Source of the DNA: SZUA-37 sp964472525
GTDB lineage: Bacteria; Pseudomonadota; Gammaproteobacteria; UBA6429; Thiohalophilaceae
Assembly (NCBI GenBank): GCA_964472525.1
Contig: CAYYLL010000005.1
Location: forward strand, 62,001 to 126,000
Reading direction: 5' to 3'
DNA: 64,000 nucleotides
Below the pieces are notes generated by a model. That model did no database searches and was not told the origin of the DNA. It saw only the letters and a list, made by a program, of their open reading frames with translations. This document shows, piece by piece, positions 44,633 to 52,919 of the stretch; position 1 is the first letter of the stretch; every line of letters starts with the position of its first letter. Position numbers and translations under genes: made by a program.

Positions 44633-46404
44633 TACTTCGCTTCCTCTGCTTTGTCTTGGTCTGCTCCTGAAGTGTCTTCATCGGTTATTGGTAACTCATC
44701 AAAACGTTCACTGATAAGTTCAATGGCGTTTCGTTCTGATATAAAAATATTCTCAGAACCAATTCGTTCAAGTAAACCAGTACGCTGCATCACGTTAGCA
44801 ACGTTCTCTTTTAAATTACAGAACGATAAAGTAATCCCTGCCGACTCAAGTCTTTCAAGTAAATTCCTAAACATTTCAACACCCGATGCATCCAAACCAT
44901 TAAGGCCGCCACAGGCAATCAGGATAACTTTTAAATCGGGATCATCACTGACCAGAAACAGCACGGACTCTTCAAAATAGCTGACATTAGCAAAATAAAG
45001 TTGCCCGTCAAAACGTATTGCCATCACCTTTGGATGTAACTTGGGTAAACTAAATCGTCTGGCATTACGTAACTCGCCTTCTTTATCCTTACCCAATATT
45101 ACGATACGAGGTTTCATGGTGCGATACAGGAACAACATCAGTGACAGGATAATACCAGTAAGGATACCATTCTGAATATTCGGCGCAAAAGCCAACGTAG
45201 CAATAAAAGTAACAACGGCAGACACACCATCGGGTTTGTTGGCTACCCATGAATCTTTGATGGTTTTAAAATCTAACAGACTAAACACAGCCATCATGAT
45301 AACAGCTGCCAGTATCGGCTTAGGTAGATGATATAGCAGTGGAGTAAAAAACAGCAGTACCAGTAATACTAACAATGCACTGAATATAGAGGCCATTCCC
45401 GTCTTCGCACCAATCGACAGGTTTAATGCCGAACGTGAAAACGAACCACTCACCGGCATGGAATGACTAAACGCAGCCACCACTTTGGCGAGACCCTGAC
45501 CAATCAGTTCCTGATTTTCATCCCAACGAGTACGGGTTTTAATCGCAATAATTTTAGAACTTGACATTGCTTCCATAAAACTAATAATAGCAATGACAAA
45601 AGCAGAAGGCAGCATGTGCATACTCGCCCCCCAGTCCATCTTAGGTATAGTAAAACTGGGTAATCCCTGCGGTATCAAACCAACTACGATACCACCGTCG
45701 GCCTTAAAACCAATAAGATAACTAATAAAGGTACCCAGTGCCACAACAATAAGAACACCCGGAAGTTTTGGTGTGAACTTTTTCATTAGATACAACAATA
45801 ACAGTGCGCCCACACCAAACAAAAATGATAATGTGTGCATCTTATTTGCGTGTTCAACAACATGCAGCACATCACTTAAAAAATGCGTACTGTTTTTTAA
45901 TGTTAGACCAAGCATGGCCGGTAGTTGGGACAACGCAATAATGATGGCTGCCGCATTAATAAAACCACGTAATACCGGGTAGGACAAAAAATTAATTAAC
46001 ATTCCCATACGACTCAGCCCCAGTCCTATCTGGATAAGTCCTGAAAGCAATGCCATTAAAATAACGTAGATATAAAATTGATCGGTGCCATAAGTGGCAA
46101 TCGTCATCACACTAGCGGCGGTCAATAACGATGTCATAGCAACCGGCCCAGTCGACAAAATCGGCGACGACCCGAACAGTGCGCCGACAATCACCGGCAA
46201 CAATGAAGCATACAAACCATAATATGCAGGAACACCTGCAAGCTGTGCGTAAGCAAGGGATTGAGGAATGGCAACCAGAGCAACCGTTAAGCCTGCAATA
46301 AAGTCAGCCTTCAGGGTGTCACGGTTCATTTTTGGGAGCCAAGTTAAAAAGGGTAAATAACGTGTCCAACTGGCATTGGCTTGTCGAAGTTCTGCGGGAT
46401 CCAT
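44632..46404 (-). CDS. SulP family anion transporter with STAS domain
   Basis: A 590-aa inner-membrane transporter. The SulP signature region ADFIAGLTVALVAIPQSLAY then AQLAGVPAYYGLYASLLPVI is near residue 35. About 11-12 helices follow, then a cytoplasmic STAS domain from about 460 (VMAIRFDGQLYFANVSYFEE, LIACGGLNGLDASGVEMFRN). SulP proteins carry sulfate, bicarbonate or other anions by Na or H coupling. A delta carbonic anhydrase lies 1.5 kb away, which makes bicarbonate a candidate, but this is context only. A GTACC-N7-GGTAC dyad lies 33 bp upstream. Confidence 0.85.
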   Translation of the reverse strand: MDPAELRQANASWTRYLPFLTWLPKMNRDTLKADFIAGLTVALVAIPQSLAYAQLAGVPAYYGLYASLLPVIVGALFGSSPILSTGPVAMTSLLTAASVMTIATYGTDQFYIYVILMALLSGLIQIGLGLSRMGMLINFLSYPVLRGFINAAAIIIALSQLPAMLGLTLKNSTHFLSDVLHVVEHANKMHTLSFLFGVGALLLLYLMKKFTPKLPGVLIVVALGTFISYLIGFKADGGIVVGLIPQGLPSFTIPKMDWGASMHMLPSAFVIAIISFMEAMSSSKIIAIKTRTRWDENQELIGQGLAKVVAAFSHSMPVSGSFSRSALNLSIGAKTGMASIFSALLVLLVLLFFTPLLYHLPKPILAAVIMMAVFSLLDFKTIKDSWVANKPDGVSAVVTFIATLAFAPNIQNGILTGIILSLMLFLYRTMKPRIVILGKDKEGELRNARRFSLPKLHPKVMAIRFDGQLYFANVSYFEESVLFLVSDDPDLKVILIACGGLNGLDASGVEMFRNLLERLESAGITLSFCNLKENVANVMQRTGLLERIGSENIFISERNAIELISERFDELPITDEDTSGADQDKAEEAK

Positions 46405-46782
46405 CTTTAAAATATACCTGTAAGTAAAATGATTAAGTACCTAATAAAGGTACAAAGGAATTTAACGTTGGTTATCTAATCATCAGCTTTATCACTACCT
46501 TATTTTACAAAATAAAGTGCGTATAAAGCTCTATAGTTTATAGGCTTATGCTAGCTTTTGTAATATCTACAATTTGATAGCACTTACACGAAGCATTTAT
46601 TCGCTATAAATTATAAGGAATAAGGTCATCAATGAAAGAATTTAAGAGCACATATCATACAATAAAATGAGTAAGAATTATACTAGAAAATGTGTGCCTA
46701 TTAAAACGCACGTCACAGTGTATGTTAGGATTAGACCTAAAGTACCATTAATTTTCAATATTTTGATTGTGAATAAAATAGG
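46405..46782. other. 378-bp divergent spacer with two short dyads
   Basis: No gene found. GTACC-TAATAAA-GGTAC (46437-46453) lies just upstream of the SulP gene, and TTGTA-ATATC-TACAA (46558-46572) lies near the middle. Dyads of this kind fit LysR-type or other dimeric regulators, but none is a recognised consensus. The rest is AT-rich promoter-like sequence for both flanking genes. Confidence 0.4.
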
Positions 46783-47760
46783 ATGAACGATATTTTACTA
46801 ACCTTCAATCATCGTATCAAAATCAACAGAAAATCACTTGCGCTATTGTTACTGTTATTTTCTGTTACAACTCACGCGGCAACAACCCCACCAACAGAAG
46901 ATATTAATTTTCTTGCTGAACATCTAGCCGAAGCAGCACAAGATGCCCGCTACTTTGCAATGCCATGGCCGGTGGGCGATTACCAAGACAAAGGCTGGAA
47001 ACCACTGGTTTCAATCGCCGCTGCACGCGATAGTGCGGGATTTGCCATCGCAGACGGTGGCTTATTAACAGTAGGCGTATCCAAAGCACTCAACGACCGA
47101 TGGGCCGTCGACCTTCTTGCCTATTATGATCGCTTTAATGTCAGCGGTTCCAGTACCCGTAACGTACTGTCCGCGTTTTCTTTAAATGGTGTGCCGCTTG
47201 ATTTACCCGAAACAGCCTTATTCACAAACCCGCGCGGGGAATTCCAACATACGGGCATCGGTATGATAATCTCCCACCGAATAAATTTTGGGGAAGCTTG
47301 GCATTGGGATTTATTCAGCGGCCTGCTTCTTGAAGAATTAAAACTTATTAATTATCAATTTGACTATCAATTAACAGGCGGCGCCAATGCCGGTGCAACA
47401 GGCTTTATAGATTACAGCGTTAGCAATAAATTAGTTTATGGCGTACTCGGGTTACAGGCTAAAAAAAAATTCTGGAATCACTATGACATTATTCCCAGAT
47501 TAGTGCTTGGTTTTCCATTTAAAAATGGTGATCTGCCCGCCCGAATGACAGGCCAAAATTTTGATTTAAGTACTGAATCCACCGGCGCAAAACCACATCA
47601 GATTGGTGATGGTTTTATCTATATAGGCACAACCATACAAGATTTGAATAGCCATTTCGAAATGGATTTAGGTGCAATACTCGGCTATGAAGCATTTGAA
47701 CGACTCGCCCACGAAGGCATCAGTTCTGCACTCATTGTATCGGTCACATGGCGCATGTAA
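46783..47760 (+). CDS. Outer-membrane beta-barrel protein of unknown function
   Basis: A 325-aa protein with a signal peptide (LALLLLLFSVTTHAA, cleavage near residue 33). The rest alternates polar and hydrophobic residues in strands with many aromatic residues (WAVDLLAYYDRFNV, WHWDLFSGLLLEELKLINYQ, FEMDLGAILGYEAFERL) and ends in SALIVSVTWRM. This is barrel-like, although the final residue is not the usual Phe. No known porin motif was recognised. It is divergent from SulP and convergent with the carbonic anhydrase. Confidence 0.65.
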   Translation: MNDILLTFNHRIKINRKSLALLLLLFSVTTHAATTPPTEDINFLAEHLAEAAQDARYFAMPWPVGDYQDKGWKPLVSIAAARDSAGFAIADGGLLTVGVSKALNDRWAVDLLAYYDRFNVSGSSTRNVLSAFSLNGVPLDLPETALFTNPRGEFQHTGIGMIISHRINFGEAWHWDLFSGLLLEELKLINYQFDYQLTGGANAGATGFIDYSVSNKLVYGVLGLQAKKKFWNHYDIIPRLVLGFPFKNGDLPARMTGQNFDLSTESTGAKPHQIGDGFIYIGTTIQDLNSHFEMDLGAILGYEAFERLAHEGISSALIVSVTWRM

Positions 47761-47838
47761 TCTCTAACTTTACTAAACGAATATTTTACTTATATCATTA
47801 ATAGAAATCATTAAGCTCATAGCGTTTGTTGGCAAAGA

Positions 47839-47872
47839 AAAACCGCCCTCCTCAAAGAAAGAAGACGGCTTT
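47839..47872. terminator. Bidirectional terminator between the barrel gene and the carbonic anhydrase
   Basis: A hairpin with an approximately 12-bp stem (including G-U pairs): AAAACCGCCCTC pairs with GAAGACGGCTTT across a short loop. On the minus strand it ends in a run of T, as needed to terminate the carbonic anhydrase transcript; on the plus strand it can serve the barrel gene. Confidence 0.7.
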
Positions 47873-47908
47873 GATGTTTTAAAATTACTCACCAAATAGT
47901 ATCTATGG

Positions 47909-48790
47909 TTACTTGATCTTAGACAGAAGCTTCGGATTGATAACAAGATTTCTTACACCGTGCCCATGATCTTCTTTAAAAGTATTCTTCTTGCACCATT
48001 TGCCTACAGAAGCAATATTAACTTTGGCGACATGAGGGCGAACACTCCAGGAAACCTGAAAAGGAGAACCTTTTTTATTATAACCTGGTCCTGTCGTAGA
48101 ACCTTCATATTGAACAGCAGTACCGGTGTTATCAGGAATTCCTGTAGCCTGATAGCGACCCATTTTTGTTTTTCTGTAGTTTGTTAAGCCTTTAAAGTTG
48201 AGAGCACGCTTATCATTCACCAACACATACACTTGTGTTTCCACACGCAGCTGCGGATTTTTAATTGCTTTACTCAAACAAGAACCCAAGGTTGGGCCAG
48301 GCTTCACTTGAGCCGTTGAATATACATAATGAACTTCAATCGTATCACCCGGTTTTAAAGTACTGTGTGAATTATCACAGATTTTATTTTTGGTTGGCAT
48401 CAATTCAGCTTTGCTTAATAACGCAACATTATATTTATAACCACTTTGGTAACCATGACCATTGCCATTACCGGCATAGATAGAAAAATCTTTTGCTTTG
48501 TGTTCAGCATTCTTATGAAAATGAATGTTGCACAGAGACATTTCTGTATATGCAGGTGCAGTACTGAACAAACGCTTATTAGTACCGGCAGCAGAATCAA
48601 TATCTCTGGGTGATTGCGGACCGAAACCTTTATTTTTCGTGTTTCTCGCAAGTGCTTCGCGTTGTTCAGCAATCACTTTATCAGTAACAGATCCGTGTTT
48701 GGCACCTTCGCGGAGCCCATGTTCTTCGGCCAATACCGGTGCAGACAATAGTAGAACATTGACTACGATTGCGATTACAATACCTTTCAT
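47909..48790 (-). CDS. Delta-class carbonic anhydrase, secreted
   Basis: A 293-aa exported protein. The ATG at 48790 with GGGGA upstream gives a signal peptide (MKGIVIAIVVNVLLLSAPVLA) cut before EEHG; an upstream start (48868) would bury it. The body has the delta-CA pattern: AYTEMSLCNIHFHKNAEHKA (His pair for zinc), the GYQSGYKYN region, KPGDTIEVHYVYSTA and CLSKAIKNPQLRVETQVYVL with paired cysteines. Delta enzymes, first known from diatoms, occur in the sulfur oxidiser Hydrogenovibrio (Thiomicrospira), where they act outside the cytoplasm on the CO2/bicarbonate equilibrium. Confidence in the family is good; no biochemical class can be proven from sequence. Confidence 0.8.
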   Translation of the reverse strand: MKGIVIAIVVNVLLLSAPVLAEEHGLREGAKHGSVTDKVIAEQREALARNTKNKGFGPQSPRDIDSAAGTNKRLFSTAPAYTEMSLCNIHFHKNAEHKAKDFSIYAGNGNGHGYQSGYKYNVALLSKAELMPTKNKICDNSHSTLKPGDTIEVHYVYSTAQVKPGPTLGSCLSKAIKNPQLRVETQVYVLVNDKRALNFKGLTNYRKTKMGRYQATGIPDNTGTAVQYEGSTTGPGYNKKGSPFQVSWSVRPHVAKVNIASVGKWCKKNTFKEDHGHGVRNLVINPKLLSKIK

Positions 48791-48840
48791 AATTTTCCCC
48801 ATAAATATAATAAACCGGCTGAAATACCGGCACGACCAAA

Positions 48841-48868
48841 AGTATAGTTCAACATTAAGAGAGTGCAA
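48841..48868 (-). promoter_or_regulatory. Candidate promoter of the delta carbonic anhydrase gene
   Basis: On the minus strand TTGCAC (48868-48863) and TATACT (48846-48841) are separated by 16 bp. The -10 is good (5 of 6) and the -35 weak. The start codon is about 50 bp downstream. The remaining sequence up to 49274 contains no gene or recognised element. Confidence 0.35.
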
Positions 48869-49283
48869 GGCAGGTCTATTTACAATACGAACATATCCAT
48901 ACGATAGATGTTGTTAATGGTTAATATTGCACCATATGGTTGCAATTAGCAGTGTAAAAAAATTGATTAAGCACTTTAATTGTAGATACAAACCATTTTA
49001 TCTGTCAGGCATGGAGCAAGATTAAAATATCGTTATCTAAAATATCACTTAAAAATATTTATACAACTCCAATTCCATTTGAGTTCAGACAACTCGTTTC
49101 ACCATGCTCATAATAATTTTAATTTTATAAATAATCATCTAATAAAAATTCTAACCATTCAGATATTTCTTCATTATGTAAAACTAAACCATCTTGAGAC
49201 AAGCTCGCTATATTTTTAAACGGGTTATCTAAAGAGTTATTAAGTAAAATATATACGTAATTACATAACGGTGAAACTGTTTT

Positions 49284-50401
49284 AATCTGCAAGCAGCAGC
49301 ATTGCTTGACCTGGATCCGGAAGAACATAAAAAAGCTGATTTTATTAACGTATTCAGTGGCAAACAATTACCCGTCAATGCCATGCCCATTGCCATGCTT
49401 TATTCATGCACGGCCTTGGTATTCCAACAACCCGTACTTTATGTTTAATTGGTAATAATGATGAAATTTATCGTGAGCAGATTGAAACAGCAGCAATCGT
49501 TACCCGTCTTGCACCATCACATATTCGTTTTGATAGTTTCGAAACATTTTTTTATCGCAACCAAATTGAATGGGTAAAAACACTGGCTGATTTTGTTATC
49601 CAGCATCATTATCCTGAACTAAAAAATACCAGCAATCCTTATCTGGAGCTACTAAATACTGTTATTGATAAAACAGCTAAGCTAATTACACAATGGCAAG
49701 CCGTTGGTTTTGCGCATGGTGTAATGAATACCGACAATATGTCGGTGCTTGGGCTTACACTGGACTATGGTCCCTTTGGTTTTCTAGATGCCTACGATTG
49801 CAAATCTATTTGTAATCACTCCGACTACGAAGAACGTTACACTTTTGAACAACAACCACAAATTGGTTTATTTAACCTCAGTTGTTTTGCACAGGCCTTA
49901 TTGCCACTGCTTGATGTTGAATTGGCGCAAGCCGCTTTAGCAACCTATCAAGGTATTTATACCGACTACTACAATACACTAATGGCACAAAAACTTGGTT
50001 TTAGGGAGAGTGATAATACCGTTATTGCACTACAAGAAAATCTGTTAGAACAAATGCAACAAGGTCATGTGGACTACACCCTGTTCTTTCGCCAGCTGAG
50101 CTGCACCCCGTCATCAACCAAATCAAAACACACTAAATCACTGCGCGACATGTTTATTAACGGCAACCAGTTTGACAGCTGGTTAACAGACTATAACCAG
50201 CATATGCAGTCCCTTTCATTATCCCTTGCAGAACAACAAAAAAAGATGCGTAAAATAAACCCTAAGTTTATTTTACGCAACTACATGGCACAAATTGCGA
50301 TCGAAAAAGCAGAACACGAGCATGATTATGCTGAAATGCAACATTACGCAGACCTGCCACCCAACTGGGCGAATGCCCTGAGTGTTAGCTGTAGCTCATA
50401 A
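49284..50401 (+). pseudogene. selO: selO (ydiU, UPF0061) pseudogene with internal deletion and frameshift
   Basis: SelO is a protein AMPylator with a pseudokinase fold of about 480 aa. Here an N-terminal piece (AAALLDLDPEEHKKADF then INVFSG, ending PIAMLYS near 49406) runs directly into the later segment MHGLGIPTTRTLCLIG, in a different reading frame. About 75 codons covering the GHQFG region and the nucleotide-binding lysine segment are missing, and the extreme N-terminus (before 49284) is also gone. The rest, from FAHGVMNTDNMSVLGLTLDY (metal-binding Asn/Asp) to the C-terminal VSCSS, is open and well conserved, suggesting a recent event. An ATG at 49406 could yield a 331-aa product without the nucleotide-binding lobe. 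Confidence 0.85.
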
Positions 50402-50424
50402 GCAAAAAAGGTTTACTATCACGA

Positions 50425-51558
50425 TTAGGATTTAAAACATGACTTTGTAATTAACGATTTATTAATACGGTTTAGTGAATCAAAAAACACTTTATGCACG
50501 CTTGCAATCAAAATAACCGTACTCACCACCGTTAAACTTAGAATAATAATACTAAAAATAGTTTTGCTTTGTGATAACCCTACAACAACCCAGAATAAGC
50601 CCGTTATTGCAAACAACGCAATCGGGATGCAGTCAAATTTATTAAAACAAAATAATATATCAAAAGGTAACTCTTTCTGATTTTTTCGAACTTCCTCTTC
50701 TTCATCTTTACCAAGGTATTTAAAATCTGTCCAATGCGCAAAAACAAAGGCGAACACACCAACTATAAAAATAAATAAAGTTAAGGCAATAAATACATGG
50801 CTATATCCAGACAATGAAGCAAAAAGACTGTCTCGGCGTGTATACGAAACAGCAATCCAGTAAATAAACGGTGCGCCTACTAATAAAACAGATGTCAGAT
50901 ATAAAAAGCCAATTAAGGATTTGTCTGCAGAAACAGAAAATGAATCAATAAACCTGTTGCGAAAACCTTCATTACCAACAGGGAACTTACGATGCTTGCC
51001 AAATGTTTTAAAGTAAATACTCCCCTCGGCAAGTGCTTTTAAATGAATCGGGAATTTTCCTTCAAACTTGAAATAAGTTATTGAATCCAAAGCTTGCCTT
51101 AAACAGTTAATTTGCCGAATAGCCAGCGTTGATTGTGACTTGAAGGCAGCAATATATTTAATAGCTATCATGTTAGCGAGACCAATAAAAATTGAAACTA
51201 TTAATACAGCAACCCATTGCATGCTTTCAGTAAATAGTGAAAGTTCATTCATTGTCGTTATTGCAGCCAATGCCCCAACCAAACCGGGGAACATTACCAT
51301 TGATGCATTTATAGCAATAAATTTACGTTTCCGTATTTCGTTTAAACTTTGACTTGTCTGCTCAAACTCCCATTTTAAATTTTCCTCATGACTTTCAAGG
51401 TGCTCGGCTGAAATTTTAAATTCAGTTTTATCACAACGTTTATTTAAATTATAATCTGCTGTTGAGTTCGGTTGCCGTTGCAAGCCATCAGACCATTGTG
51501 ATGCCCAGTCTGGATTCCACTTCGAAAATTTTATATGCAATAATTGTTGTTCTTTCAT
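50425..51558 (-). CDS. Polytopic membrane protein of unknown function
   Basis: A 377-aa protein with about six transmembrane helices: a pair around 100-165 (MVMFPGLVGALAAITTM, WVAVLIVSIFIGLANMIAI), a long cytoplasmic helical stretch (AIRQINCLRQALDSITYFKF), a second pair around 220-285 and a third around 315-365. An acidic loop (KDEEEEVRKNQKEL) separates the later pairs. The ATG at 51558 follows AAGGATGGTGA. The helix-pair plus basic-helix pattern is loosely SLATT-like, but I do not claim membership. Transcribed with the lipoprotein gene upstream (62-bp gap). Confidence 0.6.
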   Translation of the reverse strand: MKEQQLLHIKFSKWNPDWASQWSDGLQRQPNSTADYNLNKRCDKTEFKISAEHLESHEENLKWEFEQTSQSLNEIRKRKFIAINASMVMFPGLVGALAAITTMNELSLFTESMQWVAVLIVSIFIGLANMIAIKYIAAFKSQSTLAIRQINCLRQALDSITYFKFEGKFPIHLKALAEGSIYFKTFGKHRKFPVGNEGFRNRFIDSFSVSADKSLIGFLYLTSVLLVGAPFIYWIAVSYTRRDSLFASLSGYSHVFIALTLFIFIVGVFAFVFAHWTDFKYLGKDEEEEVRKNQKELPFDILFCFNKFDCIPIALFAITGLFWVVVGLSQSKTIFSIIILSLTVVSTVILIASVHKVFFDSLNRINKSLITKSCFKS

Positions 51559-51620
51559 ATTCACCATCCTTAGTATAATCACTGCATAGCAGTTTTAATC
51601 AGCATACATCCCGTATTTAT

Positions 51621-52445
51621 TTACCGTGAAAAACTCCACTCGCCTTTTACGCGGGTAAACACACCTTTGCCAGTTGAAATAATAGTTCCGTCATAATGCA
51701 CCGTCGCGACAGTCGATAAACTGTTCCTGAATGTAATAAAACATAATTTATCAGTTTTACTGCTCGTAAAGGTTAATAATACCGAACTATCATTTAATAA
51801 TTTTGCTGTAAATTTATTATCGACATGGCCATTCGCGGGAAATGGCATTGCAATAAAATCCATCGGTAAAATCATTTCACCGCTTACCACACAAGTAGCA
51901 TAGTCAATAATTTTTGCTTTACTGCTATCTGTATAAACATACTGCCATGACCCAAATTTTGCTTTTTTAGTTATCAAGCCCAGCGACGTTTTTAACTCCC
52001 CGCTTACAACGTAACCTTTAACCGGCATAAATACATACCGGTTCTTATCGTTCTTAACCGTTTTTTCGGGGCCTGAGCCCTTTATGCGCATGGGGTAGAA
52101 TTTAAATTTTGCGTTTTTCAGATGTTCAGTATTGCCAGGGGGTAAAAACCAGTCCTTACTAAAAGGCACATACATTTCACTTGTATGTGTGTTGTCAGGA
52201 TAATATTTTAAATACTCAGTATAACCAGCAATTGTTTTTTCTTTTACCGCCTTACTCCATGCCAACCCCTCACCTTTGGACCGTGCATCTTTAGTATATT
52301 CACTTTGTGGGTGTTTTCTCACAAAGGCGCGATAAGCTTCCGCTGTATTAGTGGCGGTGGCCTTTTGCCAGTCATCTGCAACAAAGTCACAACCGCTCAT
52401 TAAGACCGAAAAAATCCATATCAGGTTTAAATTGGCATGCTTCAC
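51621..52445 (-). CDS. Putative lipoprotein, 274 aa
   Basis: Not recognised. The N-terminus has a hydrophobic segment and a lipobox (IFSVLMSGCDF), so the mature protein is probably a lipid-anchored periplasmic protein. Residues about 30-90 contain two helices resembling TPR-type outer-membrane assembly factors (NTAEAYRAFVRKHPQSEYTKDA, TIAGYTEYLKYYPDN). The rest is beta-rich (GYVVSGELKTSLGLI, GSWQYVYTDSS, LLTFTSSKTDKLCFITFRNS). It is the first of two minus-strand genes; a role is not inferable. Confidence 0.65.
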   Translation of the reverse strand: MKHANLNLIWIFSVLMSGCDFVADDWQKATATNTAEAYRAFVRKHPQSEYTKDARSKGEGLAWSKAVKEKTIAGYTEYLKYYPDNTHTSEMYVPFSKDWFLPPGNTEHLKNAKFKFYPMRIKGSGPEKTVKNDKNRYVFMPVKGYVVSGELKTSLGLITKKAKFGSWQYVYTDSSKAKIIDYATCVVSGEMILPMDFIAMPFPANGHVDNKFTAKLLNDSSVLLTFTSSKTDKLCFITFRNSLSTVATVHYDGTIISTGKGVFTRVKGEWSFSR

Positions 52446-52652
52446 AGGTTAATCTCCTTATATATGAACCCAGCCGTTGCCTAGGTACAAATAGCCTATA
52501 AATTTTAGGGAATTAGAGCTTAATACTATCGTTGTCTGCTTTCCCAAACCAGCACTTTTACCCCCTTAAACTGCTTATACCGATCTGTTTCGTGACTTTT
52601 TGGCACGACTAAATGATTCAGTATTTACTTATATGTTTTTTCCAGATATAAT

Positions 52653-52667
52653 TGAGAATCATTACTA
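52653..52667 (+). promoter_or_regulatory. Fur-box-like site before feoA
   Basis: TGAGAATCATTACTA matches the 7-1-7 Fur consensus TGATAATNATTATCA at 12 of 14 defined positions. It lies 10-24 bp before the feoA ATG, where Fur binding would block transcription or initiation when iron is replete. Direct evidence is limited to the match and position. Confidence 0.6.
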
Positions 52668-52676
52668 TTTGGAAAT

Positions 52677-52919
52677 ATGTATACAATGTTTTTGCAACCC
52701 CTAAGTGACATCGCAATTGGTGAAAAAGTCCGTCTGGTTTCTATCGAAAGCAATGACCGCACTTTAACCCGGCGATTAATTTCACTTGGATTGACATTAG
52801 GTTCTGAAGTTGAAATTCTACACCACCGTGGACGCGGTGTAGTCGTGGCTAAGCAAGGAAACAGGGTTGCTCTCGGTTCCGGCATTGCCGAGAAAGTACA
52901 AGCAACGAAAATTGACTAA
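52677..52919 (+). CDS. feoA: FeoA, SH3-like partner of the ferrous-iron transporter
   Basis: An 80-aa SH3-like protein with LSDIAIGEKVRLVSI, the conserved LTRRLISLGLTLGSEVEIL core and the terminal GNRVALGSGIAEKVQA. FeoA interacts with FeoB to support Fe(II) uptake. ATG codons at 52677 and 52686 are both possible starts; the first has GGA at a short spacing. It overlaps feoB as TAATG. It is the first gene of feoABC behind a Fur-like site. Confidence 0.9.
   Translation: MYTMFLQPLSDIAIGEKVRLVSIESNDRTLTRRLISLGLTLGSEVEILHHRGRGVVVAKQGNRVALGSGIAEKVQATKID

Noticed and set aside
46558..46572. TTGTA-N5-TACAA dyad as a CbbR/LysR site for carbon-uptake genes
   Set aside because: It fits a LysR-like shape only loosely and lies far from either start codon; it is described in the spacer entry but not called as a regulator site.
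49125..49367. Minus-strand open frame of 80 codons in the selO 5' region
   Set aside because: It overlaps the selO remnant on the opposite strand, has no recognisable protein features or ribosome-binding site, and its composition matches AT-rich noise.
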